Positions 44,496 to 56,234 of a stretch of DNA of 64,000 nucleotides are shown one piece after another; positions within the stretch are counted from its first letter, which is position 1; the number at the start of each line of letters is the position of its first letter. This DNA is from Aotearoamyces nothofagi (taxonomy: Eukaryota; Ascomycota; Leotiomycetes; Leotiales; Tympanidaceae): assembly GCA_015345905.1 (NCBI GenBank), contig JADDTR010000008.1:124001-188000 (forward strand), written 5' to 3'. A program made the translations under genes and the position numbers. Under the pieces are notes generated by a model. That model searched no databases. It worked only from the letters and a program-made list of their open reading frames with translations, and was not told where the DNA came from.

Positions 44496-45185
44496 AATCG
44501 CGACTTGTGCTCCCGTCTAGAAGAGCCGTCGTCTGCCAGCCCTGACAACACGGCGATTTAAGAATTGATAATTCTCCACCCACAACCCAGCAGCGCCCAT
44601 ATAACCAATATGAAAATTATATCCAGAATTTCCATTCGGGGGGTTCTTATTCAAGCTTTTCGCTAAATCCTTTTATGCAGCTTATATGCTGGAGGTGCGA
44701 CCCGACCCGGGCTTTAGTGCTGACTCGGGTTCAGATGACTTGCATGAAGCTGTGCGGCGGTAACGCAGTGTTTTCATTGCGTGATATTAGCCGCAGACGT
44801 ACATATTGGATGCTTCTCAGCTAGATGTCTTATATTTTGCTCGTTTGAGGTGTGACGGTCACCTCGGTGTTACAGTGGCTGTGCCGCTGCGACGTGTGAC
44901 GGTGTCGGCTGCGGATGGATGAGTGCTAACTCGGGTCTGGGACATGTGGGCGTCTTAGTATCTTATCCTGTTGTATTACGGTTTATCGGTCGTGGTGGTC
45001 TAGGGATATCTAAAAGAGTAGCTGAGGATGGGCTGGAGCTTTGTGGTTGGCGAAGTATCACACACAACCAATGTAGGCATTCCGTAAGTCTCGGGGGACT
45101 AGCTAAGCAGACATTCCGCGGCAAGACGCGGTTTGAAAATTAAACTGGTAATATCCTAGATTCTAAAAGCGTATGCCCATTCTTA
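44496..45185. other. Intergenic stretch between P450 D and P450 E
   Basis: About 690 bp containing the P450 D promoter and the 3' flank of P450 E. No gene, repeat or clear element is seen. Confidence 0.5.
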
Positions 45186-46944
45186 CTACCACTCACACTC
45201 CAGTGGTGTAATTCTCAACGACATCCCCCCCTGCGATTCATACCTCCCAGTCGTCTGCATCACAGGTTCCCTCCCCTCCTCGACCCTAAACTCAAACTTT
45301 GCTACCAGTAATATCAACAGCGGCTTAATGCTGTTCAATGCCAATTCTTTCCCAATGCAGATCCTGGGCCCTTGCGAAAAGCTAAGCATGTTGTAGGCGC
45401 TCGTAGCGCCTCCGTCATATTTTGCCTGCCAGCGCTCTGGTATGAATTCACTGGCATTAGATCCCCAATAAGCTGGTGAGCGGTTCACCGCTGGCGGGCT
45501 GAGAATCACGGTTGTGCCTTTGGGGATTGTGGTGCCTTCGATGATGGCGTCTTTGATTGGCTGGCGCATCATGGTGTCGATTGCTGGGTAGAGGCGGAGA
45601 GTTTCCATGACCACGCCGCGCAGGTAAGTCATTGATTCGAGGAGGGCGGATGTGGGTTTCCCAGAGACAGGGTCGAGAGTTTGGTGGATCTCGTCGCGGA
45701 GGCGTGCTTGCATGGCTGGTTCTTTAGCTAGAGTGTATAATGCCCATTCAATTGTGCTCGCGGATGGTGAAAAACTAAGAGATTGTCAGTCTTTGCCCCG
45801 ATATGGTGAACTCATTTTTGTCTTACCCTGCTGCTAGAAAGGTAATGAGATGATCTACTAGCTCTGATTCATCAGATATCCCACTTGCAATCAAGTATGA
45901 CATGATATTGTCTGTAGATAAAGTCAGATGATTATAGATGCGAGACAGAAATTCAGAATTACCCTGCTCAAGCGGCTCTGCTTCGACTTCCTCTTTCTCA
46001 AGAGTTGACTGTGCTTGAATCCTATCAGCGCAAGTCTTCCTTAGAAAAAGTCTAGCTTCAAAAACTTCTCTATTCTTCTTTATAGGAGCTCTCTGTAGTA
46101 ACTTTGGCGAGACAAACAGAGGAAGAATATCGAAATAGATGACCTCAAACAAATTATCGCGTTTTGAAACAGTTGGAAACATGACATGAATGGCGTTTAC
46201 AATAGGCTGGTCCGGATTGTTGACGCTATCCAGCTCAATTCCCATCACGGTGTTGCTGATGATATCAATCATCGTGTGCACCAGCAGTGGCCTAATATTT
46301 AATACAACGGGAGACTGGCTGCCAGTGACGCTTTGCAGCTTCTCTGTTAATGTCAGAGAAAGTGCCCAAGTACGCTGCAGCAGACTTCGAATCCGAGATG
46401 TCGTGAAAACCGGGTTGAGAAGCCTTCTTTGCCGGCGATGAACCTCATCGTGAGTTGTAACAAGCCCTTGACCAAGTCTCAAGGCCACAATTTGTTGAAG
46501 CTGCTCTGGCTTTTGAAAGAGAGCCGGATTGCTCAGCACTGCAGCGATAGCTTTGGGACTGGTTGGGATGATGTAGTCAAATGGTCCAACGAAGATTCGG
46601 TAGAAGTGCTCATGAACGACAGATTTTTGCCATCTGATTGGTGGCGCTCCTCGAACTTCTGTGAGAAGAGACCAAGCATGTCCAAATAATGGAGTCGTTT
46701 CCTGCGATGTTCAGCAACTTACGCTGCAGATATTTCTGCTTTCAAATACCTTTGGATACGGCACTCTCTTCAGGGGACCCAAAAGCCAACGCTGGACGTA
46801 AGCATAGAAGAAGAAATTAAGGGCCAACGAGATGATAGCAAGCGGGATGAATAATTGGTAGAAAGAAATGTATGATCGTTCGAAGTGTCTAGTGAGATAA
46901 AGTGAAGCTGCGAGCGACATCCAAAACAACGAATGGGCGCTCAT
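45186..46944 (-). CDS. Cytochrome P450 monooxygenase E, 535 aa, atypical I helix
   Basis: Four exons: 46750-46944, 45963-46701, 45827-45911 and 45186-45774, phases 0, 1, 2. The intron present in A, C and D after the (L/T)H(R/K) site is absent here. The 51-bp intron at 45912-45962 has no stop, but splicing it restores the paralogue alignment (DNIMSYLIASGISDESELVDH). Anchor is followed by LGPLKRVPYPK. K helix METLRLYP, FIPERW and haem loop FSQGPRICIG are normal. The I helix reads FLAAGFSPSASTIEW where the paralogues have AAGHESTALTLMW, so the acidic residue is Ser and the Thr is Ser. This is the pair that delivers protons to bound oxygen, so the enzyme may have unusual chemistry. Confidence 0.88.
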
Positions 46945-47529
46945 TTTGGAATTAGGAATTTGAAGGTAACCCCAGGCTTTCCGAGATATGTCAAGACCAA
47001 AGTGTAGGCGATATGGATATTTATGAAGAATACCTTATTTATAGGGTGCATAAGATGTAAGCTTACTACTCATTGCACCCTTTTAAAGCTGTTGTCTTCA
47101 ATTGGGCGGTTTCAGTCGTGGCTGTAGGACGACGCACCTCAATTAGCGACAGTCTTCCCGCGAGTATGTTGTAAATTCTTACAGCCTCATATCCAATTCA
47201 TATTTAGAGCCGTCTTATTTTTATATAGATTATGATAGGAAAGTAGAAATATAAATCAGACTTTTCTGTCATAAATCGGTGAGAGCTTTTGCGACGACAA
47301 CACTAATACCACCTGCTTAATTCTTTTCGTCAGTGATCGGTGACAACTTTATTTCTATGATCGAGTGAAACACTCCGTCGGTGATCGGCGAGAATTTTAG
47401 CAAAGCATGCAATATCACTTAATCAACCGTATGGATCGATGAAACCTTCTGACATTTCATGGTGGCAGCTAGTCGTTTAATGAGAACAAAACCCGCAAAA
47501 GTCCCCACAACACCACAAGCCACAAGCCA
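46945..47529. other. Intergenic stretch at the right edge of the P450 cluster
   Basis: About 585 bp between P450 E and the first RBR gene, holding the P450 E promoter. A phrase of the type GTC(A/G)GTGATCGG(T/C)GA recurs at about 47330-47343, 47379-47392 and in degenerate form near 47273, a weak direct repeat. No gene is seen. Confidence 0.5.
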
Positions 47530-48880
47530 CTACTCTTCCCATTCCATATCCTCCATCTCATCACTCTCACCACTCTCACCACTCCAACTCTGCTGGTCTT
47601 CCTGAGCCTGCTCTTCAGTTGCCTCAGTTGGTGCAGCCATAAGTGCCTCGGGTGCTCTTGAGCTCTCTGCCTCCTGTTGGCGTTGCTCAGCCACTCTTTT
47701 TGCCATCTTCTTGTCACGACGGTAAGAATCATCTACAAATTGAGGGTCTTCGTGACCCTCATAGTAATCAATCCATTCGCCACACTTCGTGCCTTTAGAA
47801 ACCGTCAGCTCACTTCTATAATCAAGCTTGGGGTGATAAGTAGGGAACTTACAAAAAATGCTGTCACAGCCACCGAGCTTCTGGATACGTGCGCCGCAGT
47901 TGGGTGTCGGGCAACGTTTGGAAATGCGTCCAACCTCGTGACGGGATAGGATTTCTGCTGCGAGGTGCTCGTCTTTTCCGAATTCACGGTCCTGATACTC
48001 TGCGCAAGTCTCTCCTTTGTGCCAGATCACATCGCATGAGGTACACGTATGCTCAAAGCAGAAACTGCATTTCATCTCCGGGCAGGGACCCCAATGAAAT
48101 TGGCCATTGGGACAGTTGGAGCACTTGCTGTACTCGTCCATAGCAGCCAGAGCATACTTCAGAGCTTTTTGGTCGTATCTATATTATATAAGCTAGTTGC
48201 CAAGAGAAATAGAGGCAGAGGATGGAGCGATGAGAATTAGGACTTACAGCTCGAACTCCTCGGGATCAGTAAAAGCCTTCACGTCGAAGTATGAGAGAGT
48301 TGCATTGCACAACGGGCATTCCGGTTCATCCCAATCTTGGGCGTGGTTTTGCTCTTTGATTCGATCTTGAAGGCAACTCGTGCAGACAGAGTTGGGGTGG
48401 TCACATTTCTCGGTGATCTTCCTCGCAGGAAAGTCATCTCTTGGAAGAACATTGATACACACGTCACAATTCCGCATGGGCAGAAGAGCATCATAGTATT
48501 TTAGATTTAGTTCTGTTTAGATACCAAACAGTCAGTCATACGCGTGTCTTTTAACAATCATGTTCATTCTAGAGTATGGGCTTACCTGTACGCTCATCTT
48601 CGGTGACACCATCTCTCTTAGCATTATTCTTCCAAAAAGCAGCCTTGAGGTTGGCTTGGTTTAAGTTCTGGTGTTCATAATATACTTGAACAGCATTAGT
48701 AAGCTCTGATCGAGCAATCGGATGAAGCTTCTTCTCATATGCAGCGAGAAGGGAGATTCGATGATCCTTCGTGGAGTAGGTGTTGCACTGAATGTCCGCT
48801 GCCTCAAAGATGATACGTAGCCCATCGATGGTATGCATATCTTCATGAACGCCGAAGACTTCTTTCTGAGAATGAGCCAT
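47530..48880 (-). CDS. RBR-type (RING-IBR-RING) protein with incomplete RING2, 382 aa
   Basis: Four exons: 48586-48880, 48248-48512, 47853-48178 and 47530-47792, all in phase. RING1 at about residues 113-168 (CDVCINVLPRDDFPAR, then CDHPNSVCTSCLQ and CPLC), IBR at about 205-247 (CSNCPNGQFHWGPCPEMKC, CTSCDVIWHKGETC), and a RING2 start CPTPNCGARIQKLGGCDSIFC followed by TKCGEW. The GGC Cys matches the catalytic cysteine of RBR ubiquitin ligases. After TKCGEWIDYYEG no further Cys/His pairs follow, whereas the usual FCWxC and later ligands are expected. The C-terminus is an acidic Glu/Ser/Gln-rich tail. Ubiquitin transfer is plausible but the broken RING2 makes activity doubtful. A second RBR gene lies 5 kb downstream. 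Confidence 0.85.
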
Positions 48881-50964
48881 GGTGGGTTATGCTGTTGCTA
48901 GAATTGCTTTTGTTGTTGTTCGTTGAATAGCAGCGAAGTGTTGTTGTGATGAAAGATCGTAGCCTAGGAAGAGAAAATATCTACAGAATTTTTGAGAGTT
49001 GTTTGTGGACCCTAATACACGTGTGCTTCTGAGGAGGGTGCGAGCACCAATAGGATTAAAGGAAAGCAATACCCTTACAGCCAGATGGGGGCTTGATATT
49101 GGAAAGGAACGCAGGCTAGCGTTGACATCCAAGTTAAGTAATTTAACATTCGAGTTATAGCCCTATAGGCCAAAATTGTTGAATCCTGTTGCCTTACCTA
49201 GACACTAGTATGCTTTACTATCATATCTGGTTGCCTATAGTGTTCAGGACATATTTCTCCCATTAGATGTTTACCCATCTCGTAATACTTTTCACCAGGT
49301 TGTCCTTCTAATCACGCAGATATAAGGGCTAACATTTGCTATTTCGTCCTTAATCCCACTGGAGATATGTAAGTTCTTGCTATCCTATAAACCACACGTC
49401 AATGTTTCAATGGAAAACCAAGTATAACGAAGGGGGGAATATGAATAAAGCACCTGCAATTCTTGACGGAACCTTTCTCAGCATTATCCAGCCTTTTCTG
49501 TTGAATTATAACATCTGTTGAACGAGAACCCTCTGCTGAACGGCATCCTTCTGGTGAACAACGCCCTTCTATTGAACAACACTCTCTTTTTCTGAACACC
49601 CTTCTGCTGAACAACAATCCCCTGATGAACCGCCATCCTCCACCTCCCAATAATATCCTGCTAGGCAGCGAGCGTCTGCCAGATCACAACTCTCCGAACC
49701 ACAACCTTCCATCGATAGCAGCCTTCTCTCAATTACCGGCGACAACCATCTTTCAAGTCCCAATGACTGCCCCCTATCAATCACAGCTCATATCTCCGAC
49801 TATTCTATACGCAATACCTACACCACACCCAGATCCATCAATCTCCATATACCATCCCCCGCACCATTCCAAGATCCACAAACCCTCCGAAAGAACCAAG
49901 TCTTCAAAGCAAAGCCGCCCCAACAAGAGCAACGAGATGTATCAAAAGAAACGAATACCAACACATAAACAAGAGAGGATATCGTCAACAAAAAATACGA
50001 TATTGCTCAATGCCCAACAACTCTGCATGCACATAAAGCATAAGCCGCCATCATGTACTTAAAACATGTTTGGAATATCCGAATCCCACCGAAGCATAAC
50101 GAGAGCGCCATCACGTCCATCTAACATCCACGCCCTATCTGTCTGTCGTCTCCAAATCTTCGATATCTGAGCCAAGCAGATCAGAAAGAAACTCATAATC
50201 TCATGATCCATCGGGCTATCTGAATCACTGAGGAAGACAATCTTCTATGTGTTTCCACGCTGTCGGGCTTCGATGTGATGCTGGCCATCTCTTGAAGAGC
50301 ACATGGCGTGCGGTCGACAGGTTATGCCTCCATGGATAATGATACCCGAGGCAAGGCGAAGCGCCGCGGATGGAGTCACCTCCCTAACTCGTCGCTTGCA
50401 GATGCGTAAAGGACAGATATAACAGAGTTAGATGTGTGGACTCGAGGCAGCGCGTTCTCGTGACCGGACTCGAGGCGGGCGAAATGTGTTGGTGTAGTCC
50501 TTCTTGGCTTTGTGGATTTTTAAGATCTTCATTATGGATATACGCGGTAATTGGAGTGTACTGCTGGTGGGTGTGCTGCTAATTAACGTTGTACATGAAC
50601 AGTTTCCAGCTGAAAGCTCCTTTTAACTAAAATGCAATATCACTTATATCATCTTACTGAATACCCTTCCATCGATAATATTGATCGGTGAGAGAATTCT
50701 AGTCGATTAGTACTCTCTCGGAACAAGCAGTAAGAAAGGCCATTAAATCACCTATCCCAGGTATTAGAATTTGTTTTAATTAATTCTACCAGCTATTGCC
50801 AAAATCTAGACTCTGCTACAGCTGACAAACCTCGTTATTTCTTGTAGAATTTGCGGGATAACCACGTTTTGATGCCTGATCATATCGCATCACGTATTTT
50901 ATCCCAATCCATACTAATTAATAATTACAGTTCTTATTCTTACATTGGAGAATCTCCACTCCCC
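48881..50964. other. Gene-poor stretch upstream of the first RBR gene
   Basis: About 2.1 kb. A Pro/Ser/Lys-rich frame at 49625-50062 is compositional and lacks any domain. A degenerate ~20-bp repeat lies at 49500-49625 and is listed separately. The first 250 bp should hold the RBR promoter. Nothing else is supported. Confidence 0.5.
49500..49628. repeat. Degenerate ~20-bp tandem repeat (CCTTCTGCTGAACAAC unit)
   Basis: The word TGAACAAC/TGAACGAG/TGAACGGC recurs at 17-24 bp spacing (about 49517, 49538, 49555, 49574, 49594, 49609), each preceded by CTTCT or similar. On the minus strand it gives a short imperfect peptide repeat. About six units, well diverged. Confidence 0.7.
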
Positions 50965-51991
50965 CTACGCCGGGCTCACTGCCGTTATGGTACGTCTTAG
51001 GCGATGCTTCCGGCTGTGTTCTGACCATGGGAAGTGGCAGACTGGGAGCGTGAAGAAGCTATAAATTACAAGTCGGCCACGCGTTAAAAAGAAATGTGAA
51101 TACTGGGGGAAGATGGACGTACGTATGGTTGCTTGCGGCGATACCAGCTAGAGCATTATACCATGCAGCAAATGCAGATAGCATTCCAAAAACACCTCCG
51201 GCATATGTCAGGTTCTGGTGCGGTACATAGGTGGTTCCACTGAGATGAGGATAACGGTGGCCAAGAGCTAAGGTCAAGAATGCCAAGTCGAGGGAAAAGA
51301 ATATCGTGAAATGTGCCACTGACGATGAAAGTGTGCAGACGAGAAGGATAGTCGTAAATATGAACCACCCCTAGAGGGACATTTAAGAGGCACAGTTAGC
51401 TATGGCCTCGCTAGTGGTTGATACCCATATTCCCAAGATATTTAAAAACAAATCAGAAGTCGGGGGTCGGAACGTACAAATAAGAAGAGTGAAAAGGCAT
51501 GTTGAAATTCCTGAGAATCGGAATATGAAGCCTCGATCTCAAAGCCTCCCGGCGTAAGAATAATGGCGATACTTATCCAAAAACCGCCAAACGACGACAG
51601 CGACGTGGCACCGAAAGTATTACCAATGGACATCTCCCTGCAAAGCACGAAAGTTGAGCATATATCCCATCACATCTCGCCGCAGAATCGCTCACCACAT
51701 GCCCGCGAGAAGTTGAACCAAGCCTCCATACGCAAACGCGGAGGAAACCACAATATTGGAATGCGTCACGGAAAGCGTATCCAAGTTGATGGCGGAGAGC
51801 AGAAACGTCGTCAGAGCAAAGCCACACAGGCCCAGAGGTGAAGGATTTGCAATATTCCTCTTGCTCATCAAGACTCGCTGGTAGTGCGAGTGCAAATTAC
51901 CGGGCTGGCCCGCCTGGGTGGGCATCTGGGAGAGGCTCTCATCCTCGACGTCCGTCTCGGTATCACTGCTGTCTACACTCCCCGGCGACAT
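50965..51991 (-). CDS. GPR1/FUN34/YaaH family transporter (acetate/ammonium type), 265 aa
   Basis: Four exons: 51696-51991, 51478-51637, 51123-51370 and 50965-51058, in phase throughout, with introns of 58, 107 and 64 bp. After an acidic N-terminus the family signature appears as IANPSPLGLCGFALTTFLLS, followed by six hydrophobic segments: FAYGGLVQLLAGMWEMSIGNTFGATSLSSFGGFW, GWFIFTTILLVCTLSSSVAH, DLAFLTLALGH and GGVFGMLSAFAAWYNALAG are typical. The C-terminus FTLPVCHFPWSEHSR matches the usual tail. Relatives (yeast Ady2, Aspergillus AcpA) import acetate or export ammonium at the plasma membrane. Complete and of normal length. The first in-frame ATG at 51991 is chosen; upstream extension lacks an ATG. 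Confidence 0.92.
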
Positions 51992-53994
51992 TGCGAATAC
52001 GTAGATAGATATATATGGCAGAGACAAGCAGATAGGCGCGGGAAAAAGAGCGAGGGACGATAGAAGCTGGATTTTGGCACTGCAAAACTTTTAAAGGGAT
52101 GTTGACGTCGTGCACGGCGCGGATGTATACAGCTCTTATACAGTCCGATATTGGGCCTGTCGAATCGGGTTAGTGCGCATCCGCGAGGGAACATTGGGGT
52201 TAGCGGCTAGGCGTTGGGGTAGCTCCGGGCGTTGGAGCTGAAAGTGCGGGGCGTGATTGGCTGGGGGCCGGGGTTGATATCAGCCCACATGCTACCTTGG
52301 AGAAGCTGGACGTCACGTGAGCGCGCTGTTCCCTCGGGGGGGTTTTGGCGGGTGTTCCAGGCAGATTAGGCGTTCTCCGACCGCTGTGGCATGCCTTTGG
52401 CACGCTGGAACTGCCTGCCAAGTCCGCCGTCCAGGGCCTCTAGCCTCCCCGGAACTGCTGACGATAGGGGGCCAGTGTGCCGACCATCAGCCTACACTGC
52501 TCAGACGCCGTCCACCGCGCGCCCGCCGTCTCTCGTCTCGCCCGCAGTCAATTGCCGCACGCCTCGTAATGCGCCCCTTTCGGCCCCTTTCGGCCCTACC
52601 TCCGCTCCGGGCTGTCTGTGTCCCCGTTGCTCTTGTGCGCTGGTATTTATCCGTCGGCCTTGCACAATAGTTATGCTCGGGGGGATGTATGTCCCCTTCC
52701 GACGTCGCCTTGATGACTCAGCCAGGCCAAGTCTCTTGTGAGTGCGTCGGTGTCTCCGTCTCCCACCTGAATAGCCTCATTGTTATTGTCATCGTGCCAC
52801 ATTCCCTCACCTCCAGGTATGTCCCGCGATGCCATCGTTGTTGACAGTGTGCTCTCGCTGGCTGGAATGGAGGCTTGTTCTGGATCAAGCACCGCCAGCT
52901 GAACGCAACAGCGCATTGGGATCTTATCGCCAGCATATTTGCTGTGACTACCATCTGTTATCTTTGCTAGTAGGGCTGTGCTTGGCAAGCCATGTCGCCA
53001 TAGCCGTTGGTCTGCTCGATGCTTACTTGCTCCACAGCTCTCTCCTAGACAGCCTGACGCAGACTTGGCAGCCCATAAAAGCCGCAATCCCTTCGCCGCC
53101 CTTCTTGCGCTGGATTTGGTCTGTTCGTCGTCGTGCTCAGTGTACGTCTGTTGCCCATGCCATGGAAGCTAGAGGACCGCACAGGAGTCGAATGGGCATC
53201 GAGGCAACTCTCGCATGTCGATCTAGGTGAGGTATCATCTTTTTTTCTGTTGGCCCATATCGCATCCTTGAGCAAGGCACGCCTGTAATCTAGGATGCTT
53301 GGGCAGATTGGGCAGAAGCATTTTGGTGATGAGACCGCCGTCTCTGCATCGTTTCGTCAGTGACAGTATATTTGAACTCTGATAACTACAAAGCTCGAAA
53401 ATGTCTCAAACGAAGGATAAGCTAGCCCGATTTGTCTGAGTATCAATACATACTCAAGTAAGTGATATAGCATCATACTTTCACTCCTATTATTAAACAG
53501 ATCATCCTACTATCATCACCTTATCATTAGTCAAGTTCAGACTATTCGATCTTATTATAAAATCTTAATACATGGATATCAGAGGGTATGATATATGAAA
53601 ACGTTTACATGGTGAACAATCAACGGATATCGAAATCACGAATCAGTGCCTGAAGACTTTATATTATTTCATTTTCTTTCCCAAATAATAGAAGGTCTAT
53701 CAAAAACGCCGCTATACCAGCCTCCTCTAGCCTAACCTACCAATCCACCAGAAGGTTCCCGCAACGCCGGGCAATTGCTTATTTTGTCAGGCAGCACGCC
53801 AGCTAACTACTTGATATGAAACACTGCAGCTCAAACCAGCATGAAAAGGAAACACGACTTCTCTCGCCCACAGTCAACATCGCCGGTTGAAATAAGCTTA
53901 CGCTTTTTACAAATCTTCATCGCCAGCGACTAGCCTTTAGAATCCAGCAGGAATTCTCAAGCGCCTGTAAATGGTTCAAGGCTCGAGAGAGCAA
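51992..53994. other. Intergenic stretch, GC-rich then AT-rich
   Basis: About 2 kb between the transporter start and the second RBR gene's 3' end. The 52.2-53.2 kb part is GC-rich with overlapping compositional frames (up to 138 codons) and a CACGTGA element near 52314. From 53.35 kb it is AT-richer. No gene is supported. Confidence 0.5.
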
Positions 53995-55248
53995 TCAGCG
54001 AGCAGGCCCATAGATGTTGTTAGTATGGTGTGGACAAGAGTCCCGATGTGCGATGTTTCCATGCACCCTGATCCGAGAATAGGGAGCAAAGCATTTCCAG
54101 CAGAATTCGTATCTGCATTTTCTGCCTGTGAAGCATATCAGTAACTAGCCATCGATAGAATCGGCGCTGTCAGAAAACGACGACAGCTTCTAATGATTTG
54201 TTGTTGCAAGATCGTGAGTGAAAAGGGAAAGAAATTCTTACAGGTGAAATGGTCGCACCCGCCCGTCTTCTCCAAGTTTGCCCCACACTCCTTATTAGGG
54301 CACTTCTTGCTAATCGCAGCAACAAGCGTGAGCGACTCTCTCTCCTGCTCAAGGCGAAGAGTCTGACTCGCGTCATACTCTTCACAGGTCTGTCCTGCGT
54401 GCCAGGGCACTTCGTGCGAGAAGCAGGATTTATAATCACAGACTTGGCAGGTCATGATCGGCTGGTCATTGCCAGAGCTGTGTATCTGGGCCGAATTGCA
54501 CTGGGGGTTGAGACAGATACGGAAATTCGGGTCATGTCTCATCGCGGATATCGTGACGAAACGGTCGTACCTATTGTGACAGTTTAGCATTCGATCCATT
54601 AAATATCTTTATGCTTCGGGGGGGTCCTTACCGCACAAACGTCTCTGGCGACCCGAATGCCCTGACGTCTTCGAAGGCGAGCTTTTCGTCACACGTAGTG
54701 CAGGAGAGATCTTCCCACTGCGCTTCGACTTGGCTTTCGATGCTCTCACGGATGCAGCTGTGGCAGGTCGTTGGCTCATGTGAGCAGCGGGCTGTGAGTC
54801 TGCGGGCTGGGAAGAAGTCTGGTCCTCCCGACTCTAAACAGACATCACACTCCTTGAGTGCTGCCGACGAGGTTTCCGCAGATGCTCCAGAGTTGGCGTT
54901 GAGGCTGGATGAGCTGACGGCATTATTTTCCTGTCCATCACGGAGCTCTGTTCTTCTTTCCACGGCAAAAGGAAGCAGCTGGCGTATTCTCGCCACCGGC
55001 AGATCAAATATCGCACGTAGTGGGTGCTCCAACGTCGCCGTGCCTCTCAAAAACGCTCTCACATTCTGTGCTTCTGCCTCGCTTCTCTGCCTCTCAACAC
55101 TCGCAAGCTTAAGCAGGAGTGCAGGTTTCCTATCTCTCGTCACCCATCCCCGGCTGAAATGTTCCAGGATCGTTCTAATCTGCGCAACCCTATATCTATC
55201 CAAGCGTTGTCCAAAGATGCGGCGAGGAAGCTGGTCTGTCGAAGACAT
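53995..55248 (-). CDS. RBR-type E3 ubiquitin ligase, complete RING-IBR-RING, 358 aa
   Basis: Three exons: 54632-55248, 54242-54570 and 53995-54125, with introns of 61 and 116 bp, in phase. An N-terminal ~125-residue region is not recognised. RING1 at about 132-195 (CDVCLESGGPDFFPARRLTARC, CHSCIRESI, CTTCDEKL), IBR at about 222-275 (CLNPQCNSAQIHSS, CQVCDYKSCFSHEVPWHAGQTC), RING2 at about 295-330 (CPNKECGANLEKTGGCDHF-TCRKC, YEFCWKCFAPY). The GGC Cys is the expected catalytic residue that carries ubiquitin, and unlike its neighbour at 47.5 kb the RING2 is intact. The last exon, coding RKCRYEFCWKC to the stop, is needed to complete the domain. Substrates are unknown. Confidence 0.9.
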
Positions 55249-56234
55249 TTTACTGGAAGCTTCCTATCGTCTTTTTTTCTTAACCTAGATGATGTAGGAT
55301 CTCATATCGTTGATGCAGAAATATTTGTCGTAGTTGATATAAAATCTGCTGCCTACAAGATCAAACTGATAAGTCTCGATACGATACGTTATCAGAAAAG
55401 ACTCAACCACACCCCTCCCCCCTCTGCCGAGAAATCCTTCTTCCCGCCACGCACAGTCATCACCGCAAACCCCCGCGACTCCCCAAGAAAAAGGAACTTG
55501 ACTAATAACATGATAGCAATCACGCCCACACAACCTGACTCGAGAGCGAACCGTTCAGTCAAGCTGGAATCCAGTCATCGGTTCTGTTCTCCCTACGGCA
55601 GGCCGGCTCTGGTGGTGGGAATCAGAGCCGACACGATGGCAGAAGACGTACAGCAGAGTCGGGCGTCTTGTTTGTTCTTGCCGGAACGCGGAAACGTCAT
55701 TGGTATTTCATATCGGATCGTAACCCGATTTGTATATTTTCTTCAGAGGACCGGAAACACGGAATGTGGCACGTAAATGTCACAGAAGCAATGCCCCTTT
55801 CCCTAGATCCTCTGCGATGGTATTGCGAGACGGCGTGATCGGATAGGTTTGCAAGAGTTTTGAGTCTTCAAAAGGCCATGCCAGGCTTTGATATTATCAC
55901 GGATGGGGGCTGTATTCCTAGATACTTCTCAGGTTATGGAAGTACCACCGCTCTCAATTTCAGTCTTTGCAATTATTGTAATGTTAATTTTATTGGGTTT
56001 GGATTTCGCTATATACAAATGTACCGCATCCCTTAATTTTGTATGTCATTTCCTGTTCCACTCGGTCGTATCTGATGGGTGAAAAAGAATATCCTTCTTA
56101 TTCAGTGTATAGTCTTCTCCACTCTATTCCATGAATTTAGAATGATGCTGCAATTGTGTTCCTTCTCCAAACGCCCTAAATATATTCCTTGATACCTTGT
56201 TTTTCTCGATATAATGAACCTTGTTCCACATTTT
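55249..56234. other. Intergenic stretch between the RBR and RRM genes
   Basis: About 990 bp with the RBR promoter and the 3' flank of the RRM gene. A plus-strand frame (55024-55776) overlaps the RBR coding exon and is a shadow. Nothing else is supported. Confidence 0.5.

Noticed and set aside
49625-50062. 145-codon plus-strand frame, Pro/Ser/Lys-rich
   Set aside because: Low-complexity composition, starts inside a degenerate tandem repeat, has no domain or splice context, and lies in AT-rich intergenic DNA.
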